Source: Eonycteris spelaea
Lineage: Eukaryota; Chordata; Mammalia; Chiroptera; Pteropodidae
Direction of reading: 5' to 3'
NCBI GenBank assembly: GCA_003508835.1
Contig: PUFA01000072.1
Span: 1,798,001 to 1,862,000 of the forward strand
DNA: 64,000 nt
Shown here: positions 12,401-24,400 of the stretch, piece after piece
How positions within the stretch are numbered: the stretch's first letter is position 1
How the letters are laid out: each line of letters starts with the position of its first letter
Position numbers and translations under genes: made by a program
Notes under the pieces: model-generated
The model's input: the letters and a program-made list of their open reading frames with translations, nothing else
Databases searched by the model: none
Told to the model about the DNA's origin: nothing

Positions 12401-15400
12401 GAGGGTGTGGAAAGTTTCGTTACCGTTGTGGTGGTGGTGGTGACAGTGGATTTGGCACAATTTTCTGTGGAAGAGACCACGTCTGCTTATCCCCTTTTGC
12501 TACTTTGATACGGTTTTTGATTCTGTGGCCACTGTGGATGTCGTGGTGGTGACTTCTGTGATGACTGTTTTTCTTTTAGGTTCTCCATTGACATTTTCGC
12601 CTTTGTTGATGGGCAGACCATTTTCATCAGTAAAATCATTACTGAGGTTAGATTCCTCTCCAGAAGTAACAGGTGATGGAGTAACTTTCTTAACATCCGA
12701 GGTTTCAACTTCCATATCTTCTACCTGATTTGCTGAACTGCTTTCTGAACACGATAGTGGAGGTATGGTGGCGTGTGTACTCTCAGACTCTTTGGTTGAC
12801 GGCAGGGTCTCTAAGCCATCCGGGTAGTCGCCTTCGCATCTGAGGATCTCAGTAAACATGATTTTGTTTCCAAGTTGCTTTTTTCACTAAAATCTTCCAT
12901 GACGACATCACCATTCATGAACGGCTTTACAGCAGAGTCTTTAACAGTCAAAGACTTAATATCATTTCCAGGCATTATTTTATTTATATTATTAACCTTT
13001 GGTTCAATGTCACCACTTGCTACTTTACTTTCAGAAATTTCTTTCAAACATTCACCTTTCAAATATACTTTAGGTTTATTATCTTTTCCATTTATTTGAA
13101 AGGTACTTGCTTTCTGTCCTTTCTTTCCAGACTCTCGATTTTCATTATTCTTTTTGTCAGTGCTACTTTTTAGATTTATTTGATCGATAAATTTATTAAC
13201 TGGTCTCTCCTCTAATTCCTGTTCTTGACTTGGTTTTTTACCATTTGCTTCAGTTACCTTACCCTGCAGCCTATCATCACAGTTTCCAGTGGTCTTATCT
13301 GAAACAAACTCACGTTTCAATGGTTCCAAGCCTTCAACACCCTGTTCTTGAGTTACGAACTGCTCAGAAATACCGTCATTGCTATTCTGAACAATCATTT
13401 CTTCTTCACTGCTATCTTGAACAGACATGGTATCAGAACTATTTTCCAAAGTGCTATTATATTCAGAGTCACAGCCCAGTTTTCCTTCAAAGTCCACTGC
13501 TTTTGACAGCGATGGGACATCTCTATCATCATTACTTTTAGATACCGATGGAAGTAAAGGGCTCTGGGAAGGAGAAGCAATGGTGTCATCCTCCTGTATG
13601 AGTGTTTTTTTGTTCTTATAGATCAAAGTACCAATTTCATCTGCCCTGGCTAGTTTAGAGTCATCAATAAGAAAATCACTTCCTTTTGTTTTAACCTTAC
13701 TGGCTTCCTGGCCTTTACTGGTAGGTTCAGAGACACTCTCATCTATGTCATTTCCAGAATTTTGTTTCTGACAGTTTGTTTCTGGACTCTGAATGGAGAT
13801 GTCATCTAACATTTGATCTTTTGGATAAAGTTTACTTGTGTGATCAGGATCACTGATTTCCAGAACTGAGGAGTCACTTTGTGAACATTCCCGAATAGAG
13901 TCTTCAGATTTATCGTTACTTGCATTAGGGCTGTGTTCTTGTCTAAGTAAGTCACTTTGACATCCTTCTTTTGTTTTTGTTATTACTGGTGTCTCTGATA
14001 GGCTTTTCAGAGAATTTGTAAAGGTCTTTCCTGTACCCTTAATTCCACCCTCCAACTTCATTTTCTCGAGGCGCTGTTTTTCTTCCAGTGTAAACTGTTT
14101 AATTCTCCTTTCGAGAAGTCCATCTAACTTGGACGATTTAATTTTCTTTTTATAACTAGTCCTTAGATGGAAACCCTCACTGACATTGACCACATCTAGT
14201 TGAGAACTTTCCTGACAATTTACATGTGATTCTGTTTTCACATCATCATCTATTTCCATTGGTTCTTCCTTAAAGGATTTATCATTGTCAGAATCTAAAA
14301 CTTCTTTTACATCTGTGAAATAAAGACATTTATGTAAGTGAAAATTTTAGTCTGAAATGTAATTTGTGATAATATTTTTATTTTAAAAACTACCAATTTT
14401 TCACTCAAAAACAAATATAAATAAATATCTACATATTTAAAGTTCTTGGTATATGATTAAAACAGGTCAACGGACATGGCTAAACTTTACAAAAGGTTAA
14501 AAAAAATATTCCAAATTTAAATATTTTTAGTACTAAAAATGATGGAATTCCACATTTAAAAATCTCTTAGTATATACAGCTAGTGCATACTCTGGTATCG
14601 TCCTGTAAGATTTTGAACACGATATTTTATAGGTATAAAATATCTTAAGGCTCACGCATTATCTAGTTTACCCAGTTTTTAAAAAACAACTTTTCACAAA
14701 ACAATGTAAATTCCTCAAAAGGCTGTATGTAGAGTTATCTCATGACCCATGATTCCGCTCTTAGTATTTACCCAAGAAAAGATAAAAACATATGTCCACA
14801 TAAAAATTTATACATAAATGTTCATATCAGCATTACTTATAATAGCCAAAAAGTAGAAAAGATCCAAATGCCCATCAATTTATAAATGGATAAACAATAT
14901 GTATACGTGCAACTGAATATTATTCAGAATTTATAAAATGAAGGAATATTGATACATGCTACAATATGGATGAACCTTTAAAACATTATGCTGTGAAAGA
15001 TGCCAGTCACAATGTACCATATTTTACATGGAATGTCCAAACAGGCAAATCCACAGTGATGGAAAGGAGACTGGTGGGTGGGGTGGGGTGGGGTGGGGTG
15101 GGGTGAGGTGGGCGGGGCGGGGTGGGGGGAAGATCAGAAACTGCTAATGGGTATGAGTTTCTTTTTGGGGTGATGAAAATGTTCTAAAATTGACTGTGAT
15201 GATGGTTCACCAACTTTGTTAAATACCACAAACCACTGAATTGTACACTTTAAATGGGTGAATTACATGACATAAAGATTATGTATCAATGAAACTGTTA
15301 CCAAAAAGAGATAACGCAGTACCTTGCTGCTGCTGTGTGAACAAATCCAGTGTATTCTCATCACCCCCAGGCTGCCCTTCACACGTGCCTCTCCTTACCT

Positions 15401-18400
15401 TGGTCCTTCTTCTCAGTCATCTTTGAAATGTCCATCTCACTTTGGTCTGCTCCTTTTGTAGCATCTGAATCGTTCACCTCGCCTTTCTCAGAATCAGGCT
15501 CTGTTTTTATTTTTTTTGGACTTCGTGGACTTTTTCTTCTATCCGATTCATCCATATTTTCATCCATATTAGTTTTGGCTAAAAAGAACCAAGTACACAG
15601 TAATTACAGTTATTTCAAATATCAGCAATATATCTAGTTTAGTGGAAATTATCAAGTATTTTCGAGCAATATATACGTCACTGCTTTTTATTAAAAGAAG
15701 TTGAAGATCCTATATACTTTCTCATATGCTCTGGTGACCTAAGCACAAAAGGAATGACTGAATTTTAGATGTGCCTTAGAAGACTTGTATATGAGACTAT
15801 GTCAACCTGTTCACTGACCCCAGAGAGTGTGCATCAGTGGTTTCTAACATACACTGTGTTACAGAACCACATTAGAATTGGCTAAAGGCTAGAATCTCCT
15901 AACCAAAAAAACGTACACACACAAACGTCTGTAATCAATTTCACTGGATTCTGGATAGCCTTTAAGTTTATCCATGGATTCCAGGTGAAGAATACTCAAG
16001 TCTGTCACAGAATAAAAGACGTAAAAGAAATAACCAAATGCAATGTGTGGCTTTATTTGGATCTGGTTTACTGCCCACAGTAAAAAGGCATCTCTGAGAC
16101 AATTGGAGCAATTAGAGTATGAACTGAGAATCAGACGGTTAATATGTTAATTACTGTTCATTTGCTGAATGTGATAATGGCATGACAGCTATGAAAAATG
16201 TCCATTTCAGTTAGAGATACATACTGAACTACTTTTGGTTAAGAAATATGATTTTGGGGACTGGCTTTAAATACAGAGAAAAAACTCCAGGGAAAAAAGT
16301 GAGCAGTAACAATTGAAAGAAGAGTAACAAAATTTGATCACTGCTGAAGCTGAATGATGGTTACATAGGAGTTCATTATTCTCTCTTCCTTTTGTGAAGT
16401 TTCAAATTTTCCATAAGGGAAAAGACCCACAAAACTGAGCTACTGTCTGGATAAATATTCTTGAGCCTCAGAAGCATTTTCTACCTTCTTTTTCTTCATC
16501 TGAACTCAAATATCTCAAGGCCTTAGCAAGGTGTACATATTTATTTATTTAAATAAATGGCTCATGCCAGAAAGGTGTGGATGAGGGAAGGGAAAAGAAT
16601 GCCAACAAAAAAACACTCAACAATACCTGTCAAGATGATAGGATACTGGTGAGAAAAGAAAAGCATCATACAGGAGAGTGATAGGATGTGTCTGGACCTC
16701 ATAGATAACAAGAAGATAAAAAACCTAAACTGATATTTTCCTATTCAATGCTTCTTTAGTTATTGCACAACTGGGAAATATATTTTCAATGGTTTCCAGT
16801 TGCTCAAAAAGAGCTTTATATGACAATGGTACTCCAATCTATAAACTATAAGAATCCTGATTTTTAAAATGAACAACTATAAAATGTTTGCCCCCCCCAT
16901 TAAAGGTCTTATTGACATAAAGAATATTAACATATAATCATTACTGAAGCTGATAAATTAATGTGCAAAACAAAAACATAGCCTGAGTTAGAGCAGAATA
17001 ACGTTAGAGTAAGAGACACAGTCAGCAGCCAAACAAGTCAAACGCTCTGGTCTTCTGTTACTAAATCAAGTGTTCCCTGCTGCATTTCTGTTTATCAACA
17101 CATCTGTTCCTCTATCATGTGATCAGATGAGATTAGCCATTATTATAGGGACCAATAGTTCTGAGATTATAATCAGTAAAATTTACACTGATTTATATAA
17201 ACAGTATAAAAATATATTGTTGCCTTCACAGTAATTTCTACTCTGTATTAAGTTAAGCTAACAGTATGCACTTCTCCTTTTTTCCTGGCTACCATGTGGG
17301 GCGAAAAGGCTCGAAAGATGCTAGAAGACCAACCTGGTGCCTGACCGTTGAGGCTCAGTATTTGGATAATGGAAAAGCCTATGCTAAGCAAAGAACATGT
17401 AAGGTGTATTTATAAAAGCCTAAATATTTTACATATTGATAATCTGGATTTTATTACACAGGTCAAACCAGGTCAGACACAATTAAACAGAAGCTCTCTA
17501 TAATTCTAAGTGCTACATGAGTAACTGGAGCAACAAAATGGTAATAAAAACTGTAACAGTTTTTTTTTTGGAATTTATTATAATAAACATTTAGCTTGAA
17601 TATAATCAGATAACAGAAATGAATATTGAATATTTCTATTCAGTAAGCAGAAATATTTACTGAGCATCTGCTATGTGCAAGACACTTCTAGTCCCTATAA
17701 AATAAATTCCAGTGAGCTTTCCAAAATATAGTTTTTCCGTTAAAAGGTAATCCAATGACAACTTTCCCAAATTAACGGTTTCAAAAAGCTACCAGTCTAG
17801 ACGTCACTAGAAGCATTCACGAGGAAGCCAAATCAGTTAGCTAGGTACGTACATGTACTTATTTGGCACTCACAGCACAGGCGTTATAGAAAAGAACACT
17901 TCACACTACAAATTAGCAAATTACATTCAGAGTGAACAGAACTGCTTTTGAGAATCACTTAGATAACACGTGGTCTCTTAAAAGGACAGTTTACCTCTAG
18001 AGTTCTGTGATTCTAAATATGAAAGTCATTAGCCAGTAGCATAATAAATCAAAGTGATACCTCATTTACATGACAGTGTTGTAAGAATCTCATCATTTCC
18101 TTTCTGTTTTTTTCATCTATTATAATGCTGCTTACGAGATACATGGTTCTTCAAGAAGCAGTACTGAACTTAAGGTCTCAGGAAAACAACTAGGTGACAG
18201 AAGCCTTTGTTGTTTTAATTTTTTTTTAAAGTTTTATTCTGTCATCTTTTTTAACTGAAATATTAGATATCAAAATCCTTTGGATAAAAGGTAATTTTAA
18301 AAATTCTAGTTCATAATTAATAAGTAACTACATTGGTAACCTTACACATTCTATTAAAACTTTCAGAAAATATTTTGTCCAAAATATGATCAATATATTT

Positions 18401-21400
18401 AATTCTTTAAGAAATAATACATATCAGAAACATTTATGCAAAAAAAAAAAATAACTCCAATTACTTACTTCCTTCTACTGACTTTCTGTAATTCACATTA
18501 GTATTGCCTGGCAATTTAGGAACAAACCTATAAACATGAGTTTTGCTAATCCAGCTCCAACCACCATATCCTGTTACTCTATATTCTTCTCCTTTTTGTT
18601 TCCAGACCTGATGTAAATAAAAACATTCTGGTTAAACAAGAATGAGAACACTTACAAAGCACATGTGGTTTTATACATTTTTACCAAGTGAAATGAGCAG
18701 GCAGGCAAATTAATTAAATTTACTAATTTTGATTCACTGGGAATCAAAGATCTATGAAAAATCTTAATATTCTTTTCTAATATTAAAAATGTAAAATAGG
18801 GGAGAGGGAAGAGAGAGGTAGATGGGGGAAAAATGTAAATCATTTCTTCAATTAAAAAACAAAATACTGGGGGTTGCTCCATAATGTAGTGGTTAGCACG
18901 TCTGCTTTACATGCAGAAGGTCCTGGGTTCGCACCCCAGGTGGAGCCACGGACCATCACCCGGCGTGCCAGGCCCCAGGCACACACTGCGAGTGCATGAG
19001 AGGGACCTCCACCTTCAGAGATCCAGTTCCTAAGGGGAAATGGCGACATCCATGGGTCAGGAGTGGAAGTGGTGGAGGGAAGTGGTGGGGCGAGTGGGGG
19101 GGAAAGAAACAGAAAGAAAAAACAAAATACTACAGCCACGCCACCCTGAACAAGCCCGATCTCATCTGATCTCAGAAGCTAAGCAGGGTCGGGCCTGGTT
19201 AGTACTTGGATGGGAGACCACCTAGGAAGACCAGGTGCTGTAGGCATAAAAAATAATAAATCAATTAATTTTTAAAAAGATGTAGCACAATTTTACAGTT
19301 TTATAACAACTACCACAAATTGGTCTAATAATACACCTATCCTCCAAGATGAACCTAGGCTTATAAAATTTCCGAAAAGATGACTTTGTTTTAACTTTAT
19401 TAAAAGACTGTGTCAAAAGAAAAACAAAGTAGTCAAACTTGCAGAATAAAAGTCTCAGAAATAGTAATGCTATTTTAAGGATTATAATAAAAATTACCTG
19501 ATGTTTAACTGGAAATGTATATTTCACCCACGTAGCCTGTTGCATTGTTTCTTCCTCTTCTTGTTTCTTCTCTTTTTTTTTGACTTTCTCCTTTTCTTCT
19601 CTTTCAATTGATGTCATCCTGTGTAACCTAATATAAGGATAGAAATATAGAATTACATTTAACTTTAAAAAAATAAATAAACAATATAAAGTGCTGAAAA
19701 AACGGTTAGCTATAATCCCCAACCCAGACAACCCCAACTTGGAAAAATAAGTAGACATGCAATTCCATAATAAGAAAAATCAAATAATACAAAAAGTCAA
19801 AAACAAAACATACTATCCTACCCCAGAATACTCACTTATGACTTATTCATGAAATAGTTCATATATATACCAACATTATTATTTACAAAAAAGTATTTTA
19901 TTACAAACACAACTACCAAGTTTTTAATTAATGAATAACAGCACTAGGAGATCTCGCCATACCAGAAGATAACAAATTTCTTAAAGAATTAAATAATATA
20001 CTCCTGCATGGACATACTATAATTTATTAAACCAGTTCCCTACTAAAGGGAATACTTTATTTCCTTCCCCCAAAATAAGACCAACAAATTCAAAAAACTT
20101 TTATTTAATCAACCAATATTTGATTCTTTCTATCCAGCACTAGGGATTTTAAAGCCTTCACAGGGTCCACTAGCATGGAATTCAGGCTTCCTACATCCAC
20201 AGAGAAGGGAGCCCACACGTCTCCCGCTTCTTGGCAAGAAGGGCTACAAAGGACCCACACTGATTAGGCATCAATCATTAGTGATAGGATGCAAGCCACA
20301 CTCTTTTTCAGGCAGGCCCAGCAATAAGAGGATGGGCAGTTCTGAGGCAAGGATCTACATTAAAGTATTAAGAGCAGATTTTCACAACGGGACTATTTCC
20401 CAGAATCAGCGATATTAACCAAAACCTATGGAGAGAGGAGGTCCTGGTTGGAACAGCTCTGGTGGTAGAAGACTTGCTTTTTATCACACTCCACCTAGTT
20501 GTACCCAATTCTGCATGCAGAGGTATACAGAGAAAATAAAGAGATCTTTCGTCAACTCAGGGGAGAGGGACATGCAAATAAACTATGAGAAGGGATTTAA
20601 TTCCTTTTACCTCTATCCCTTATCTATCTCTACTTTCAAGACAGCTTTGTGTCCCTGTGACTATAAAATCCTAGAATCGAGCCTCCTCCAGGCTGACAGT
20701 CTTATGTTTGTTACCTGCACACGACTAGAATAGCACACATTCCTCCTTCCCTCAAAACTGATGGGCAGAGAGGAAAGGGAGTGGATTCTCACCAGGGGCT
20801 AACTCGCGGACTCAAATACCACCAATCTACCATCACTCTTGGAACCAGGGAGTGGGGCAGGTTCTGTAGGCACAGCATGGTGGATACCCGACAGCCTCAG
20901 CCCACCAGAGTAAGGGGGCACGCCTGAGCCAGGACCAGGTAGCATCTCTCAGTAGAGGTTTTGTAGGCTCAGCTTTACACACAAGGTCAAGTCCAGCACA
21001 GCAACTGATCCGTCTTCACAAATAGTGGACAGGAATGGAGCACCTTGTGGGGAGAATACCAGTGTGGTGACCTTGTGCAAGCTCACGGCTGGGCTAGACA
21101 CTCAGCTTGTGCTCTTGGTATTAATATAGGAAACAGGTCCTTTTCACCACCAAAGGCTTTATTTACTTTGCCAGTGACGTGATATTGTAGTTAATCTGTG
21201 ACATTAGCTAACTCAGAGTAACATCTATTCTCAATGCCACCAAAACAATACTTAAGGGAAAAGGCAGCAACAAAGGAGGTCCGAAGGAGTTCAATTCCAT
21301 TTGGCTGGGCTGGTCCTGCACAGCCTCCAGGTGCTGCTCCATCTTGGTGGGTGCACTGGGTGGCAGGTGGTCCTTCCAGATCTCCGCAGGTCGGAGAGCC

Positions 21401-24400
21401 AGACCAGAAATATGATACACTGAGTTTCAAGTCCACTCCTGGTCCCAGTGTAATGCCCAGGGCAGTGTTGTGTGTGTTTGCCATTACAAAGCTACAGTAA
21501 GCGATGTTTCATGTCTTCTCTTGGTCAGCTTGGGGAGTATCACCCTACCCAGTGGGGGGATGGCTAAGTCCAAAGGTTCTTGCACTTACGATGCAGTAAC
21601 TGCTCTTCAGAACCGTACACTTTGTATGGCCATCGATGATAAAGCCATCCTGCTTTTCCACACCTTCACATAAGTTAGTACCAAACTTCTAAAACAGCCC
21701 ATTGAGAGGTAAGAAATACTATCCCAGGGCTTTGATTTACATTTCTTTTTTTTTAATGTCTACTCTTTACCATGTCTTTTTTTAAATGTCTTACTTATCC
21801 TTTGTATTTATTTTTATTATTAGTCCTTTTCATTTAAAAAAAAGTCTTTGTAAATTAAGGAAATTTTCCATTTGTAGTGCAAATACTTTTCCTCAGTTTG
21901 TCATCTGTCTTTTGGGTTTGATTATACTATTATTTTCCACTATGGCATCTGGCTTTTATATCTGTTTAAAAAGAAAGTATCACAACAAAAACATACATTA
22001 ATCCATGATTTCTTATTGAGGTTTTGTTATTATTAAAGAGTGTATTTTTTTAAATCTTCATTTATATGAACGTTTTTGCTGGGCAGGGATCTAGGCGACA
22101 TTTTCCCCAATGTGCCCTCTGTCCTCCTCTGACACGCGATGCGATCAGAGCGAGTCCCACGTGTGCCTGGGTCTATTTCTGGAGTCTCAGCTCAGTCCAC
22201 CACTCTACTTCTGCTGTACAAATTATTTGGTTACTATAGCTTTAAAATATGTTCTAACATGGATCCTTCTTTTTTTGAATACCTAATTCCCTTTCTTGCA
22301 CATTAATTTTTCTAGATGAAATTATTAGTACCATTTTGGTCAGGTCTCCCTGTCCCCCAAGTAGGAAAATCCTATTCACAATGCAAACAAATATTAATTT
22401 TGATAGCTTAAATAGGCACATCTTTAAAAATTTAATATACATATCTAAGCATATATCTTTTCATTTACTCAAAGTATCCTTGTCTATCTTTAGTAAAGTT
22501 CTAATGATTTCTTTATATAATTCTGAATATTTCTTGTTAAATTTATTTCTGGTTCTTTGAGGGTGTTTTGTTGTTTGGGGGAATCTTTCCTTTCATTGTG
22601 TTTTTAAAAAATATTTAAAATGTAACTGGGTTGAGAAAAAAACCTTCATCAATAACCAATATACTGGAAGCTAGTGAGTCCCGACCCCATGGACTCAGTA
22701 GCCTGACTTCTGTGTTATCATTCCCTTGCTTTTCTTTATGGTTTTAATACCCAAGTATGCATCCCAAACAGTATAAAGTTTGGCTTTTGAAAACTCAGTA
22801 GCAAGAATAAAACTAGCTGCATGAGCAATAGAGCAACATTATCACTATTAAAAGAAAGTTCCTGGGGAAAAAATAAACTTGTTTCTAGGTCACAGTTTAG
22901 AAATTTACAAGAGCCCCTCCTGGTGAAACTCGAGGCCTGGAAGACACTCTGCTCACCGCACCGGGAGCTCTGGCAGGATCGTGTAAACTACACACTGCAG
23001 AGAGGGATCTGAAGAAGACCGTTCTGTAGTTCCTGCTTCTGTGCTTTTTGAAGATTCTATGATGTAAAACTTGTGAAAATTCTTAGTTCTCCCCACTGAC
23101 CTGGGATTTGGCCTTCTTGGGTAGGTTACCTAGCATTTGTCCACCTGCATTACTGCTTCTAGTTTTACTGGTGCTGTAATCTCTGTTGTCCCCCTTGTTC
23201 CCTTACCCCAAATCCCTTTGCCATAGTTTTGATGGAGTTCGGCAAGGGAGCAAAGATAAATGTGTTTATTCAATCTGTTATTTTAAATCAGAACTCCCAT
23301 TGTATTTTCTACATGGTTCTGTGTTGTACATAAAGCCTATTGTTCAGAATGGCAGTCATCTTATTTAATTTTCATTATTGTTTCTGATAATTTTTTAATT
23401 TTCATGGGTTTTCTAAGTATATAATTAGATCAGCTGCATAATAATTGTGCCTCTGTCAATATATATCTCCTGACAAATTGCACTGGTTAATACTTTTAAG
23501 AAATGTTAAGAATTAGCAGTGATAATTGTCTTCTTTGTTTTGTACCACCAAATATTCATGGGAATGTTTCAAGAGGTTCACTGAAAAGCATGATGGTATG
23601 CTCTGAAATATATCTTTACAAAAAAACAACAGACTATTCATCTATTCCTATTTACTAAGCTTTTTTACAACCAAGAATAACAAACTTATATCTCATTAAT
23701 AAAACAATCACTTCTTGGCATCTAATGAGATGATCAAGGTTTTCCTTGATGTCTTACAAGCCACAGTATTAACAATCTCCTAAGAATGAACAAACCTTCC
23801 ATACTTAGGTGAAGCCAAGGCAGCCATGGTTTATTATTCTCTTAATTTACTCCTGATTATATATGCCAATTTTTTGTTTAAGATTTCTTGAATGCACATC
23901 CATTTGTCATTAAACATTAATCGATGGTAAATATTAATAGAGGAGACAGGATCATAATTTTCCATTTATGTATTTCTATTTATCAAAGTTTTAAGTTTCA
24001 CACTAACAGAAATAATAATCTACAAGATTTCCTTCCTTTCCTATTTTGTGAAAAAGTTTAAATACAATTATCTGTTTTCTGAAATTCAAAGAACATCCTT
24101 ACGGAGTCATCTGGTCCTGCCCATTTCCAGTGATATCCTGACCCAGAAATCCTTTTCCTGCCTGACAAGTGGGGCCTATGCCCTGCTCAGTCCAATGACT
24201 GAGACCTGAGGGCTCCTCCCCAACTCTTCTTCTCCTACCCAAAAGTAGGAGCCCAGCAGGCCTGAATACAATGTTAGTGGACCCTTTGAAGGTTTAAAAT
24301 CTCTAGTACCAGTGAGAGAGAATCAGAAATACTGGTTGCTATGTCTCTTTTCTTATTCTTGATATTGTTTGTGCTTTCTCCTCCCTGCTCCCTTACCTGA

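Larger units (their letters stand above)
14313..15398 (-). other. BPTF intron 12
   Basis: About 1.1 kb, of which some 600 bp is an old L1 3' end containing a G-rich pentamer repeat. Confidence 0.7.
15579..18468 (-). other. BPTF intron 11
   Basis: About 2.9 kb. It holds an L1 3' end (16120-16420) and a short L2-like piece (17640-17720). The rest is AT-rich and unassigned. Confidence 0.7.
18608..19497 (-). other. BPTF intron 10
   Basis: About 0.9 kb. Close to half of it is two back-to-back RNA-derived retroposons, a tRNA-Val SINE (18869-19116) and a 5S-derived SINE (19130-19260), both on the plus strand. Confidence 0.8.

Noticed and set aside
12480..12840. Programmed frameshifting or recoding as an explanation of the broken frames
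   Set aside because: There is no slippery-site pattern, the three breaks would need to act in series, and human BPTF reads straight through the same places.
13230..13541. 103-codon plus-strand open frame across exon 13
   Set aside because: It is the antisense shadow of the BPTF exon, with no independent support.
18871..18948. A functional tRNA-Val gene
   Set aside because: The acceptor stem is imperfect, the sequence continues into a SINE body, and a target duplication encloses the whole.
19130..19248. A functional 5S rRNA gene
   Set aside because: Several substitutions in the stems, an A-rich tail and no T-run terminator directly after the 3' end; the copies share SINE-specific changes.
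19261..19758. 165-codon open frame on the minus strand
   Set aside because: Only 19498-19627 is exon 10; the rest is intron read through both splice sites.
21191..21484. Faint VDAC-like wording (LGPGVDLKLS) in a minus-strand frame
   Set aside because: Only a few residues fit; the flanking residues do not follow any VDAC segment, so the resemblance is taken as chance.
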